Below are positions 1 through 12,661 of a DNA stretch of 64,000 nucleotides, piece by piece. A program made the translations under genes and the position numbers. How positions within the stretch are numbered: the first letter of the stretch is position 1; each line of letters opens with the position of its first letter. The notes beneath the pieces were generated by a model, which saw nothing but the letters and a program-made list of their open reading frames with translations, ran no database searches and was not told the origin of the DNA. Source of the DNA: Hippophae tibetana (taxonomy: Eukaryota; Streptophyta; Magnoliopsida; Rosales; Elaeagnaceae); contig CM072806.1 of assembly GCA_037013495.1 (NCBI GenBank), forward strand, positions 26,662,001 through 26,726,000, read 5' to 3'.

Positions 1-3000
1 AATAACAAGGGTTACATTAAATTGAGAAATACACTAACTATAAAAGAACTCATAACATTAAAACCACTTGAATGTTACATACAACATTACAAACAAAACA
101 TTACATAACAAATTAACCAACCACCTTTCTTAATATGCATACCTCTTTATCAACTAAAGTAATATTTTCAATGACTTTGAATATTCTCCGTGTTTCATGA
201 TAATAAATATCAACAATCTTGCTATGCTATAAACCATTAACTTTTTCATCATCAAATTTGATTTAATATTTACTTTGATATTGTAAGATTTATTTAGCTC
301 ACTCAAACCCAATATCACTTCTTCTAATTTTACATTATGTTCTTCAAGGTTATCAAATTGAAACTCCATTTTTTTTACTCAGTTTTTCTCTCATCGAAAT
401 TTGTTCTTTCATTTGTATAATCCTCCTCAGTATGTAAGCCAAGTATAACTTTTATTACTCTACCACATATGTTTTCATGAAACCAACAAAAGGAGTTACA
501 ATATTCGATTTCTTATAAAATTGAAAAATAAAAACAATTAAATTTTTAATTTTTTTTTAGAAAAACACTAGCAGAGTTTAGATAAAACCCCTAAATATGT
601 GTGTGTTCAATAGAATTTAATCCTATATGTGAAACAAAAATTAAAATAATTTACTTCCCCGTAACTATGACAATCCTAAAATCTTCTTCCTAGATTGTCA
701 TGAGTCCATGAAGTGAACATTTTGCTCAGAACACTACATTGACAACAAGAAGCTACGATTTTAAATTTTATGATTTTTGGCTATCTTGTTGGCTTGAGAG
801 AAGGTGATTTTTCAATGTTTTTGGTTTTGCGAGGAATGAGTTTTCAAATGGGTGGCTTTGCAAGGTTAGGTTGATAAGTGATAACCGGTTGAGGGATGGT
901 GGTTGACAACGGTGAAAAGAGGCAAGAGAGTGAAGACCTGAGAATCAGTTTATTAGTTTAGTTGGTTCAATGAGTGTGTGAGGTGTGAGGTGTTAAGAGG
1001 GACGAAGGGTATCTAAGGGTTTACACACTGAAACATTAAATCTCGTTAAAGTTAACCTCAGATGGTATAATTGAAATAAGTTGATAATTCGATGGTATAA
1101 AAATAATAAATTAAAATTTAATAGTATATTTGTAACTATTCTTATAATTTAATGATATAAAAATATATTTACGCACTATAACGAATTATAAGTTAAATTA
1201 ATTTTGAAAATGAGCAAGAAGTCATCGAATGAGAAATAAAAATTTGTAATAAATTAATTTACTACTTTAATAATTTTTTCAATAAATAATTTTTATTATT
1301 GAAATTTTTTTATTAATTTTTATTTTTATTTAATTAAAATATTTAAAATTTATGTGATAATACAATTATATTATAAAATATTTACACATGATTTAAAAAA
1401 TTTAAATAATTTTATTAATTTTAATTAAAAATAAATTATTAAAAGATATTTTTATAAAAAAATTAATTAATTAAAAAAATATATAATAAATTAAATTTAC
1501 TTTACATTATAATATTAACGAGCAAATAAATAGTTTTGATGTATCGTATCATAATTAATAATAGAGTACTACCATGGAGAGAGAAAACGAAATTGGATGA
1601 CTGATATGATATGGAGTTATGGACTATGGAGCATTAATGATGGTACATTGGGAAACATCTCCCGCGCTGTTTTCGCGTGCTATTCCGATACGTTACTGCC
1701 ATGGGTCTCCCTTTTTAATTGAATTGAATCAGCTCAGTGGTTTGATCTGTCTGACTCTGACTGATTGTATGTCTCTTTTGATATCGTTTTCTTTTGAACT
1801 TCTTTCCTTCTATTCTCTCCTCTCTCTCTCTCTCTAAAATGACCCGTCTAATTTGGGTAAATATATTTTTCAATCACGTTAATTATTATAATATTATTAT
1901 CTAATTTTTATTTTATTTTAATATTATTAAATTTTATAAAAATATAATTTATTATTTTATTATTTTTATACCATTAAATTTTACAAAATTACTATCAAAT
2001 TCAATTAGTTATGGAGAGTTAACAATTAATTATTGTCTGTTAATTATATATTTGTAACATTTTTTAAAACTTGTATAAAATTAAAAAAAAATTGATATAA
2101 TTTTTATAAAATTTGTAAAGTTTAATATATAAAATTAAAAAAATAATATTTAATAATATTTTTATAGTAATTTTTAAAATTTAATGATAAAAAAACCAAT
2201 TTCCTTTTAAATATATATAATTATAAACAATAATATATTTTTATCACAAGTACAGTATAACATTTATACGTTATGTTTAAAAGATTATTTTTAGGTTATT
2301 GTACAATTATTTAAGAAAACATTATTACTGAATCTTTTCTAAAATTACAAAAATATTTTTTAAGTTAATAAAAAAACATAGGTATTGTAAAATAGGTAAT
2401 TTAATTCTTTTTATTCTTTTTTTAAAAAAAGTAATACTAATAAAGATATAGTTATCATTTTTAAAACATAGGTAATGTTTCTACTATTTTAAAAAAGAAA
2501 ATTAAAGAAATTATTTATAATTCATATCTCAAGTTTATATTTAATAAATAAATAAATAAAGTATACTATATATATAAGAAATTAATACGTGTAGCACTAC
2601 TTTATTATAAATATTGTTCCCCACAGCCCCTAATAGAGTAACATTGATTTAGCATTTTTTTTTAAATATCTTAGTTCAAAACACCAATCCATATAAATAA
2701 AATAAAAATATTGTTGCAGACTCAAAATAATAATGCGATATATGGAATAAAGTGATGCGAAGAGCAAAATGTTGGTATCGACGTCATTTCGGATGACTTT
2801 AGCTTTTATTATTATTTAATATGATTAAGAAAGGTTTAGTCTACATTCACTTTATATTTACTCTTTTTATAAAAAGTATAAATATATTTGTGACTTTAAC
2901 TTCCAGCTTTTCGACTTGCAAATTATTATTATTTTTTAAATAATAATAATTCGTTCATTTTTAGAAGATTCAATTCAACTAGAGCATGTTTGTCGATCGG

Positions 3001-5131
3001 TAATATGGACACGTTTATTAATACGAAAATTGAAAGGAATCTTAAAATAGTGAAGTGGAAATTGAGGGAATGAGAAATAAGGATAATTGGAGTTGAATTC
3101 CCTTTAACTGTTTTTTTTAAAGAATAAAATAATTATTTTTTAAAAATGTATTGTTATTATATAATAATAATTATTTTTAAAGAAATTAATTTAAAAAAAT
3201 AAGGTATTTTTGTTCAGAAATTTATTACATACCATTCATAAGGGTAACAAGTTAAAAATAATAATAATTTAATTTTAATCTTTATCTATATCACCGTCAA
3301 ATTTCCTATAATTTACAAAGTAATATAATTAGTAAATTAATAGTTTTTTTATTAAAATATATATTTTAATTATTATTTATTTTAATTTTGATAATAAATA
3401 ACAAATATATCAATATCTAAATGATATCGTTTTAATTGCAAAGTTGATTTTAGTATAAATGTATTTTAATTCAAGTAAATAAATATGGGAAATATCTTGA
3501 TGGATATGGGTGGTGGAAGAGGCGTAGTATGAGTAGTTTGCTGTTTCGTAATCTATAATTGGCATTAATGGATGTAATTTTTGTTAGGGTTATTAATGTT
3601 TGTTATTTGGCTTATTAATTCAGCCATATCAAATCTCATTCATTGCATTTCTAAAACCTACGAAAATATAAAAATGAATTCATATTAACATATTTAATTT
3701 TAATAAGACTAAAAAATAACTTTCACTCTTGTGAAAACAAAACTTTGGGCGTTCATACAATTTAAAGAAATATTTTTCATTTAAAGCTAATGTGAATTCC
3801 GATGTAAAAAATTATGAATTACATTTACATTATACTTTAAATTAAGTTTATTTATTTATTTATGAAATTAGAAATGTACTAAGAAATGAAATACTTTAAA
3901 TACAATACTAAAACATGACTACCATAAATATCCCAACTACCATATTCGCTAGATACAAGTGTGGCTGAAATGCCACACAAAACAAATTTCAAAACTGGGT
4001 GGGGTCTATATAGGTGGGTCACGAATGGATTAAATATTTATTAAAGTCTTAATTAAGGGTGGGGACAGTGTAAGTAATTTTATTTGTGTCAACCGAATAC
4101 CTCAATAATTTTTCTTTCACCGTAAACATTTAACTAGTTAAATTACTATCTTCGTAAAAATTAAAATTTTAATCACTTTATAAATAATATAATATTATTT
4201 TAGCCATAAATCTTTTAACATCGTAATAGAATAAATTTAATAAATATAAAATTATTAGTTTATTTTAAAAATTAAAAATTAAATTTAATGAGTAACATAA
4301 TTTATTTTTGGATAACTATTCTTATAAATTTTATATTTTATAGAATTTTTTTACCACATTTTCTATATGTATTGTATTTATATTAAAATTATAAATTTTA
4401 CTATATCAAAAATAAGGATTACACAAGTAATAAAATTACATGATTATTGATATTAAAATCACACATGTGAGCTTTCTCTAGTCCATTTGTCGTAAAAGAT
4501 GGTACAAAAAGCACAACCATTGCCCCAACTCCAAATAACATAGCGGAGATGCATTGTCTTCTAATACTAGTTTCTAAACATAATGAACATGAGAGAGCTT
4601 ATAAATCCATTGATTTTGTAATATTTTGACTTATGTAACTCTTATTTATAATGTTTTAAAGTTTATAATTTCGATCCAAATACAATACTTAATACATAAA
4701 AGTGTTTAAAAATATAGAAAAATTGCATAAAATATAAAATTATAAGAATGTTCAACCAAAAATAATTAAAATATATTGTTTTGTTCAAATTTAGATTTGA
4801 ATTGTTAAAATGAAGTGATAATTTTGTCTCATTAAATTTACTTTATTATTATATCAAAAACAATTATTAATAGAATAATTTTTTTACCTTTAAAAAAGTA
4901 ACAAATAATATTATACTATTCAATTTAGTTCTAAATTATTAAAATAAAATGATAATTTTGACTCATTAAATTGATATTTACGGATAACGTAACCTAAGTA
5001 TCATTTCTAAAATCAAAGCGAATAAAGTTTTCTATGATACAATCAAAAGAGTGATTTATCAACATTTGAGTTAGATTATAATTTTTTTTCTTCCAAAATC
5101 ACACCCGAGGTAAGAGTTATCATTAGATACT
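1..5131. other. AT-rich intergenic DNA, no gene recognised
   Basis: Very AT-rich sequence with long A/T runs and no open frame that resembles a known protein. A short stretch at about 1560-1850 is less AT-biased and ends in a TC microsatellite. Similar AT-rich segments with a phrase like 'ggtataaaaataataaa' occur near 1090 and, inverted, near 1950, but they are too low in complexity to call an element. I see nothing else to annotate here. Confidence 0.6.
1820..1835. repeat. (TC)n microsatellite
   Basis: About eight TC units at the end of a pyrimidine-rich stretch. Read on the minus strand this is a GA-rich tract. Such tracts are common in plant 5' leaders, but no supportable coding exon follows it. 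Confidence 0.85.
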
Positions 5132-5347
5132 AATGATAAGTCTTCCCACAGGACCAATACCTTCTTATATTAGACCAATATCTTATCACAAATTTTATTT
5201 GTTATCAAAATTAGTCAACCATTGTTGTAGTGAGACATTATCTTATTGTAGTAAGTCTTATCATGGTAATGACAACTAGTGATAAATCTTCTCAAACTAG
5301 GCAAATGTTTTCCCACATTAACCCAATATTTTACCACAAATTCATTG
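5132..5347. repeat. Two diverged direct repeats, period about 144 bp
   Basis: A segment at about 5132-5208 (gataagtcttccc ... accaatatcttatcacaaatttt) returns in diverged form at about 5276-5347 (gataaatcttctc ... cccaatattttaccacaaatt). Both copies carry short TTATCA/TGATAA words. It could be the remnant of a small non-coding transposon; no clear terminal repeats or target duplication were found. Confidence 0.4.
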
Positions 5348-5358
5348 TTTTTAATTTT

Positions 5359-5426
5359 TTACAAAAATTGCTCGGAGGCAAAACTTACTACTATTATGAA
5401 GCCTCACCTCCGAGTAATTTTGGTAA
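5359..5426. repeat. Imperfect inverted repeat, 21 bp arms
   Basis: The left arm (5359-5379, containing ctcggaggc) is the near reverse complement of the right arm (5406-5426, containing cctccgagt), with a spacer of about 26 bp. Three positions mismatch. The transcript could fold into a hairpin. It lies directly after the diverged direct repeats and may belong to the same MITE-like relic. Confidence 0.6.
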
Positions 5427-6618
5427 GAAAAGAATAAACATTACTCAAAATAAGTTGATTTTTGGTAATTCTTTTACAAACAAAATGACTCCAATAGTTC
5501 TTAATCCTTTAATTAATGTAGATATTTTTATTTTAAAAAGTGTATGATATGAATGTCAAATACTAAATTATGATAATTTATTATATTTTATTATTTTGAG
5601 TTTTATTTGATGATATAAATATAGATTTAATCTATGGTGTCGCATGAATTCTAGTAGTCAAAAAAATAAAAAATAAAGAATTCATATTTAAATAAAGATT
5701 TGATGTACATCCTATCTTGTATTTTGTATTTTGGGACATGTATTGTAATGTTTTGAAAGCCTAATAAGATCTATTATATTGTATTCAATACACAATTATA
5801 ATAAAAAAAATAGATAAATTATTCTCTTTACTTTTTATTATTATTATATGTATTATTATATTATATAGGGTAGAACCATAAATATTTTGAAGGGAGTTGA
5901 AGTTTAATATGTTTTAGAAAAGATAAAATTTTATTTAAATATCAAGTAAAGATACATTATAATATAGAATTAGTAAGACATATAATAGATTCTCTTCGAT
6001 CAAAGTTTAAAATTTTCATGTCAAATTATAACACAAACTAAGAGTTAACATATTGTAACTTTTAACAAGATTTATTTGCCAAAATAAAAAGTTAAAAATA
6101 TAATAAAGTTTATAAATATTAAAATCATACATATATAAATAAAATTAATTATATATAAATCGGATAAAAGTAAAATATATTAAGTCTCATTGGATTACAT
6201 GACTTAAAAAATATTTTAATATTATATATTTTATTACAATTCTATATATGCCTATATGCCTATAAAGTATACAAACTAAAGTAAATAAAAATATTTATTT
6301 ATAATTAATTTACTCATAATTTATATATATATATATATCATCCAAAACCATGTGCATTGAATTTATTAATTATTTTTGTGTTCCTTAATAAAAGTTTTGG
6401 ATTTTATCATATAACTTTTCTAACTTTATAATAATCTTATTATTTTATAGTTGTAATTGTAAATCAATAAAAATTATTATTTTATTTAAAAAAAAATATT
6501 TGCATATAATATAAATCCATCAATTGTTAGTACTAAAATAAAATACCATTGTATATTTGTGTATTCTCATGATTAGCTAGATAATATTTGATAATTTATT
6601 ATAAATCATAACTGTATC
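5427..6618. other. AT-rich intergenic DNA with a short TA microsatellite
   Basis: No coding or RNA feature seen. A (TA)n run lies at about 6322-6338. This is the pre-insertion DNA next to the copia element, and its last five bases form the left copy of the ATTAG target duplication (6619-6623). Confidence 0.6.
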
Positions 6619-6623
6619 ATTAG

Positions 6624-6822
6624 AGTTAGAATAAACAATTTAGTTAGTTTCTCTTATAAACAGTTTGTTATGTTATTCTAATTCTGTTTTTGTAAATGAG
6701 TTAGTTGTTAGACTTTACCTTCTCTTAATTTCTTATATAAGAAGCATACTCTGATTGTAGTTTTCAAGAAATACATACAAAAGTTTTCTCAACATCTTTC
6801 TTGTTTATTCAAGAATCTGACT
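6624..6822 (+). repeat. 5' LTR of the copia element
   Basis: 199 bp, matching 12671-12869 with scattered differences. It begins AGTTAGA and ends TCTGACT; the right copy ends TCTAACT, which restores a perfect 7 bp terminal inverted repeat. The end abuts the primer binding site with no spacer. Confidence 0.93.
6734..6740 (+). promoter_or_regulatory. TATA box in copia 5' LTR
   Basis: TATATAA lies about 110 bp into the LTR, with an identical copy in the 3' LTR at 12781-12787. The position is typical for the U3/R boundary of a short LTR. Confidence 0.6.
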
Positions 6823-6834
6823 TGGTATCAGAGC
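6823..6834 (+). promoter_or_regulatory. Primer binding site, initiator Met tRNA type
   Basis: TGGTATCAGAGC, the usual plant copia primer site complementary to the 3' end of initiator methionine tRNA, immediately follows the LTR. Confidence 0.9.
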
Positions 6835-6874
6835 TTGTAAGCTCACCCTCATTCTCTTTTCTTCTGTAACTTCT

Positions 6875-7870
6875 ATGGTCAATAACATTACTTGAAACCA
6901 CAACAATGGAAATGGACTGGAGCTTTCTGCAACAAGTAGAGTTGCTAACCCGGCCAGCCTTGAAGAAAAATACAGACCAGTCACCAGCCCTCTTACACAA
7001 CTAGTCACCATTAAACTCGAGGAAGACAACTATCTACTCTGGAAGTTTCAGATTGAAAATGTAATCTTGGGATATGGTCTTGAAGATCAAGTCTATGGCA
7101 CAAATGCTGCTCCTCCTCCCAGATTGATTCAAGGCAATACCAACCCAGAGTTCATTTATTATCAAAGGCAAGACATGTTACTTATGTCATGGATTCTCAC
7201 CTCCATCAGAACTAGCTATCTTCCTCAATTGGTAGGTTGTTCTTCTTCTCAAGAAATCTGGAAAACCATTGAACAACTCTTCAATTCTCAATCCAATGCC
7301 AAGGTGATGTTCTACAAAATTCAAATACAAACCCTCAAGAAAGACTCTCTTTCTAGGAGAGATTATATAATGAAGATGAAGAGCTACTTTGATATGCTTA
7401 GTGCTACTAATCACAAAATGTCTGACATAGACCAACTTTTTGTAGTTCTAAATGGTTTGTTTGATGAATATGAATCCATAGTAGCAATAATAAGTTCAAG
7501 AGAGGTCCCTCACAGTCTTCATCATGTCACCAGCCTTCTTCTTTCTCATGAAGGAATGATCTTACAAAGAAATTCCTCTAATATTGTGGCTAATTACTCA
7601 AACTACTCTAAGAGAGGCTCTAATTCAAACCAATCTCAAGGTGGAAGAGGCCCAAATACTAGAGGGAGAGGTCGTGGTGGTAGAAACTATTACAACAATA
7701 GTAGACCTTAGTGCCAACTATGTGGAAATGTGGGTCACACAGTCCTCAAATGCTATTATCGGTTTGATCAAAATATCTATGGCAATGGAATGACAAATAG
7801 GGTGAATTATTCTGTACAATAGAATAGCCAAGGGTCGAATTCCAATCTTGCTCATACTCAGCCTGAATTT
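6875..7870 (+). pseudogene. copia gag (UBN2-type gag polyprotein with zinc knuckle), broken
   Basis: Encodes the capsid-like Gag that packages the element RNA. The ATG at 6875 is in frame with the main block, but an in-frame TGA follows at 6893. The longest open stretch runs from 7067 to 7711 and shows the copia Gag core (EEDNYLLWKFQ upstream of 7067; IWKTIEQLFNSQSNAKVM; a basic RG-rich tail at about residues 190-214). An in-frame TAG at 7709-7711 sits just before the CCHC zinc knuckle CQLCGNVGHTVLKC (7712-7753), which is otherwise perfect. Another in-frame TAG follows near 7820. Three of the breaks are stops, so the frame itself is largely preserved. Confidence 0.88.
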
Positions 7871-8400
7871 CCGCTTGAAAATACTCCCTTAGAAGCCATG
7901 CTTACTTATGCAGAAGGAAAGAATGATGATTCCTGGTATCTTGACTCAGGAGCAACCAATCACATCACTAAAGATTACAACAATGTCATATACGGGACAA
8001 ATTTCCATGGTAGTTAGAAATTTCACATGGGCAATGGCACATGTTTGGATATAAAACACATTGGTAACTCTTTTGTTTCTTCCAATGTTCCCTCAAGATC
8101 TTTGACTCTCAAAAATATCCTTCATATTCCTCTAATCACAACAAAATCTTGTTAGTGTCTCCCAATTTACAAAAGATAACAATGTTTATTTTGAATTTCA
8201 CCCTTCTACTTGTTTTGTTAAGGATCAAGTCACCAAAACTCCTCTTCTTCAAGGAACACTACATAAAGGACTATACATGCTCAAATTCTTCAACAAATCT
8301 AGAGAGGTACCTGGGTAGATTTCACATATTCATATCTCTGAAACCAGAAATCCCACAGATATTAGTCAAGTTTCCCTAGAAAATTTAGTTTCAAGTAGTA
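7871..8400 (+). pseudogene. copia protease domain, broken
   Basis: The aspartic protease that cuts the polyprotein continues in the gag frame. The active-site motif WYLDSGATNHIT is intact at about 7935-7970, followed by a TAG near 8014 and then the expected FHMGNGT and LKNILHIPLI strands. Frameshifts after about 8140 end the recognisable frame before the integrase zinc domain. Confidence 0.82.
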
Positions 8401-8990
8401 AAGAAAGTCTCGATATTTGGCATAAGAGGTTGGGACATCCCTCCTCTAAAATTGTAACCAAGGTCCTTAGTGATTGTAATATTCCTTTTCAAATGAATAA
8501 AATGCCTCCTTTTTTCTGTGTTTCATGGGAAAAGGCCACAAACTTCCTTTTCGCAACTCTCAGACCTCTTATACCAGTCCATTACAGCTTGTTGAATATG
8601 ATCTTTGGAGCCTTTCTTCTGATTTTTCAACCATAGGTTTCAAATTTTACATAACCTTTGTTGATGTCTACTCTAGATACACTTGGATTTACTTCTTAAA
8701 AAGAAAGTCTGAAGCTTTTGAATCCTTTCTTCACTTTAAAGCTCAAGCTGAAAACCAACTCAATATAACCATTAAAAAATTTCAATCTGACTGGGGTGGA
8801 GAATTTCGTTCCTTCTCCTCATTTTTCAACACACATGGCATTGTTCATCGTGTTTCTTGTCCTCACACCTCTGAAAAAAATGGAATAGTGGAAAGAAAAC
8901 ATAGACATATAGTAGAACTCAGTTTAACCTTACTAGCTCAATCATCTTTACCTTTGAAATTCTGGCCAAATACTTTCTCATAATTCTACT
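8401..8990 (+). pseudogene. copia integrase, core present, C-terminus deleted
   Basis: The N-terminal zinc-binding part is recognisable (WHKRLGHPSSKIV near 8420-8455 and the Cys pair near 8515-8525) but is split by a frameshift. The catalytic core is open from 8525 to 8983 and shows the D (VEYDLW), D (FQSDWGGEF) and E (NGIVERKHRH) positions of the DDE triad. The frame stops right after FWPNTFS. The next recognisable residues belong to the spacer before reverse transcriptase, so the several hundred bases normally encoding the integrase C-terminal region are missing. Confidence 0.85.
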
Positions 8991-9050
8991 ACTCTCAATG
9001 CCACCTCTTATACATACACTAATTCTGATCCAATATATCCAATTCATCCA

Positions 9051-10290
9051 ATGAAAACTTGGTCTAAAAATGGGATCCACAAACCAAAAGTATTGATGAC
9101 AGATCTATCCATTCAAGAGCCCACTACAGCTGTTGAAGCTTTACTTGATGCTAATTGGAAGAAATCCATGGTTAAAGAATACAATGCCTTGATCAATAAC
9201 AAGACTTGGACTCTTGTTGAACTTCCACCGAATAGAAGACCAGTTGGATGCAAGTGGATTTTTAAGATAAAAAGGAACACAGATGGGATTGTTTCAAGGT
9301 ACAAGGCTCGGCTGGTTGCTAAGGGTTTTCTACAAAAGGTTGGGTTTGATTTCAATGAAAATTTCTCCCCAGTGATAAAGCCAACTACCATCAGAGTTAT
9401 TCTAACTCTAGCTCTATCTCGTGGTTGGATTACAAGACAGTTTGATGTTAATAATGCATTCCTAAATGGTGAACTTAAAGAGGAAGTTTATCTTGAACAA
9501 CCTGCTGGTTTTGAGAAGGAGAACTCCAAGCATCTTGTTTGTAGAATTCATAGTCTTTGTATGGGTTGAAGTAGGCTTCCAGAACTTAGTTTGATAAACT
9601 AAAAGATTCTCTTGTTGGAATGGGCTTCTGCTTCTCAAAGGCTGATCACTCTTTGTTTATGAGGTTCTCTACATCTTCTACCTTATCATCTTGGTTTATG
9701 TAGATGATATAATAGTTACAGGAAGTTGCAAAGAAGAAATAGAACAGGTCATTCTACTCCTTAACAGATCCTTTTCTCTAAAGGACATTAGTGACTTAAA
9801 TTACTTTCTAGGAATAGAAGTTAAAGCAACTCGTGAAGGCCTACACTTGTCCCAAAAGAGATATATTGAAGATATTTTGAGAAGATAAAAAATGGACAAT
9901 GCCAGACCATGACCAACTCCAATGGTCAATAGTTTGAAGCTTACTTCTGATGAAGGTGATCCCATTCCAAATGCTACAAACTACAGGAGTATAGTTGGTG
10001 GACTACAATATGTTACCATAACAAGACCTAAGATAGCTTATTGTGTTAATAAAGTGTGCCAATTTATGCAAAATCTTCTTGATCTACACTAGAAAGCTGT
10101 GAAAAGGATTTTGAGATACTTAAAGGGAACATCAGAAGAAGGGATACTTCTTAGAAGGTCAGAAACTCTGAATTTGATAGGGTTTTGTGATGCTGAATGG
10201 GGAAATGGCTTGTGTAATAGAAGATCCACAACTGGCTATGCATCTTTCTTGGTAGAAATGTTGTTTCCTGGTCGTCAAAGAAGCAGGTTG
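9051..10290 (+). pseudogene. copia reverse transcriptase, broken
   Basis: Copies element RNA into DNA. The N-terminal part is open from 9051 to 9569, with the copia hallmarks WTLVELPPNRRPVGCKWIFK, RYKARLVAKGF and FDVNNAFLNGEL. A frameshift at about 9555 and two stops follow. The catalytic MVYVDDIIVTG is at 9691-9723 in a stretch open to 9888. Further stops lie near 9895-9910 and 10090. The block at 10099-10293 carries the connection domain and the first RNase H residues (GFCDAEWGNG). All standard motifs are present in order, so this copy decayed after insertion. Confidence 0.9.
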
Positions 10291-11369
10291 TAGTGTCCAG
10301 ATCTTCCACTGAAGCAGAATATCGAAGTCGTGCCAATGCCACCTTGTTGTCTTTTTTGAAGAACATAAAATCATGCAAGTATTCCCGGTCACAAGTAATA
10401 ATATGATAAATAAAATATCGTTCCCACAGAGATTTGTTACTAGCTTTCGTTAATTACTAAAATTATTTAAACCTGATTTTATCCAAATAATCAATAATTT
10501 GATGCAATTTGTCTTAACTAATTTTTTTAACAGTTTGTAAGAAAATTCTAGGATTGCAGTTTTACCAAATTAATCCACTTGAACATTTTATTTTCTCTTG
10601 ATTTATGTTCTCATATTTTAAGTTGTTAACCAAGAACTCCTAATTTATCCATATATCTCTTCCGAGCTCCATACAGACACATCTTTCACTAAAATAATTC
10701 ACTATATTCCTATGAGAATTAAATTCAACCAGATTTATTAAGTTCTAAGTTCTCAAGAAGTTACACATACAATAAAGTATATTCCTATCCCTTATATATA
10801 TACGTTATTTTATCACGAGCAACACACAAAAATGCCTTTTCCAAGTTTATTTAAGTGTCACAGATAAATTAATTAATCTTCCAATAATTAAAAGCATTAA
10901 ACACAGATAAAATAAACAACTTAAAACAGTTCCATAAATCATTCAAAAATAATTAATTCAAGTTTCATAATTTAAGCTACACTGCAATCCTAGAACAAAT
11001 AAATTAGTTCATAGTAGAAATTAAAATTACAACACAACAATAATAAAGCATTTCAGAGAAATAAAAATTAAAAGAAAATAGATTAGGAGAAACGCTTTCA
11101 CGATTCCTCAATGAAAAATAAATTTCTTCACTTTCCTTCTTTTTTGTTGTCTTCTTTCTCTATATTTTCCTAAGAAAATACAACATAAAAATGTCAAATA
11201 AACGTTCTGCGTGTTGTATAAAACACGTAGAGAGGAAAACCAAAGAAAATTTTGAGGAGAGAAAAAATGTAAAACTGGGAGCTAAAACGAAAACAAAACT
11301 ATTATTTTTTTTATCGCAATACATGTAGTGGGGGACAAACAAAACATAGGGAGAATTAAAATAAACACA

Positions 11370-11902
11370 CACGTGAAAACGTTAGGCTCTTTTCTAATTT
11401 TTTTTCTTTTACACATGCCATGTGTCATCATTTGATTGGCTGCGAGATATAACGAGACATGTGGCAGCCTTTCATTCGGTGGAAAGAACGGGCGTATGGA
11501 GATCATCTGCACTGCGTCGCACACGATTTCATCGCGCTGGAAGTGCGCAACAGTTGGCTTCGACACATGGCGACGTGTTAACAACTGGTAAGTGGGGGTC
11601 GTTTCTACATTTTTATTTTACCAAATACATGCCACGTGTTGTCATGTGATTGGTTGGAAGATTGAGATGACACGTGGATGCTTTGTATTCGGTGAAATGC
11701 GAGGGTGCAGGCTTCTTGGATGAACCACATCGCACGAGAATGTAAGCGAGCTACTCGGTGCGCGACAGTTGCTTCCACGCGTTTTAAATCATGACCATTC
11801 AACAGATCCAACGGTCAGCGATCGCCTCGGGAGAAAATCTGTGCAGCCGACATATGGGTCTCACCCTGCATGCCAACCTGCGTGGCAGGTGGGCCGCACG
11901 TG
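11370..11902. promoter_or_regulatory. Cluster of four CACGTG (G-box) motifs in solo LTR
   Basis: Perfect palindromic CACGTG at 11370-11375, 11633-11638, 11671-11676 and 11897-11902, plus CATGTG variants between them. In plants such ACGT-core boxes are bound by bZIP and bHLH factors. A regulatory role for this LTR is inference. Confidence 0.6.
11411..11810. repeat. Imperfect tandem duplication in the solo LTR, period about 214 bp
   Basis: The phrase acatgccatgtgtcat...gattgg at about 11412 recurs as acatgccacgtgttgtcat...gattgg at about 11626. Both copies go on with a match to attcggtg and then with cgcacacg/cgcacgag and gcgcaacagttg/gcgcgacagttg. The units are clearly diverged. Confidence 0.7.
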
Positions 11903-12661
11903 TACCGAGCCGCGTGCTTCAGGAGATCCGACTTAATCATTTTTGTTGCGTCTGGATTTCATGCGCCCAGTCTTAACCGTTGATTGGATGATTGAACGGT
12001 GTGTGTTGGGCGTTGTGAATGTCACGAGTGGCTCTTCTCTTACACATAAATTAAACTTTTATTAATTGCATTTTGACCCATAAATTTAATTTAAATTAAT
12101 TTCTAATCTTTTGATATTTGCAATTTAACCCATTCTTAATTTCAAATTAAATTGTAATCTTTTTATAATTGCAATTAAGCCTTTTTTATTAAAAAATATT
12201 AATTTAATTTAAAATATATTTATTAAAAACTAATACTAAATATTAATTTAATTAATTTAAAAATTAACTAAAAATGTAAAGAACTAGCAATTATAATTAA
12301 TAAAATAGACGTAAATCACTGTATAAAATACAGTTATCACACCTCAGAACTAATATGGTTGCAGTCTCTTCTCAGTGAACTCAAGGTAGAAATTCAAAAT
12401 CCACATGTTCTCTGGTGTGATAATATGAGTACAATCTCTCTGTCTGCTAATCCGATTTTGCACTCTAGAACCAAGCATATAGAGCTCGATCTCTATTTTG
12501 TAAGAGAAAGGGTTATGGCAAAGGAACTTGATGTTCATCATGTACCAACAATAGATCAAGTGGTTGACATCTTTACTAAGCCTTTATCAGCTTAGTTCTT
12601 CCAAAAATTTAAACACAAATTGACTGTGTGTTCCTTAGAAGTTGGGGACCAAGCTTGGTTT

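Larger units (their letters stand above)
10345..12339 (-). mobile_element. Solo LTR (Athila/Tat-type gypsy) inside copia RNase H
   Basis: A 1995 bp insert beginning TGTTGTC and ending GTTATCA, flanked by the perfect 5 bp duplication CACCT (10340-10344 and 12340-12344). It has no coding sequence, primer site or second LTR. Near its left end it has caagtaataatatgataaa followed by atcgttcccacagag, the reverse complement of the 3' end motif seen in the Athila LTRs of this window, so the LTR lies on the minus strand. A GC-richer central part (about 11410-11990) holds imperfect tandem repeats and four CACGTG boxes. The best reading is an LTR left by LTR-LTR recombination. Confidence 0.85.
10291..12594 (+). 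pseudogene. copia RNase H, split by a solo LTR
   Basis: RNase H removes the RNA template. The first part (frameshifted, ending with the STEAEY motif near 10305-10322) runs to 10344. A 1995 bp solo LTR then interrupts it, and the reading resumes at 12345 and is open to 12594 with WCDNMSTI and HSRTKHIELDLYFVRE, ending TKPLSA and a stop. Without the insert and one duplicated CACCT the two halves join cleanly within the domain. Confidence 0.9.

Noticed and set aside
154-369. 71-codon minus-strand frame
   Set aside because: Low-complexity composition and no recognisable domain; compatible with chance in AT-rich DNA.
1560-1850. Possible 5' end of a host gene (minus strand: GA-rich leader followed by an ATG GCA start)
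   Set aside because: The frame closes after about 20 codons, no splice-linked coding segment is recognisable further on, and the open frame on the plus strand resembles no family.
1085-2180. Inverted AT-rich segments that might be ends of a DNA transposon
   Set aside because: The match is in low-complexity A/T runs; no target duplication and no sharp ends.
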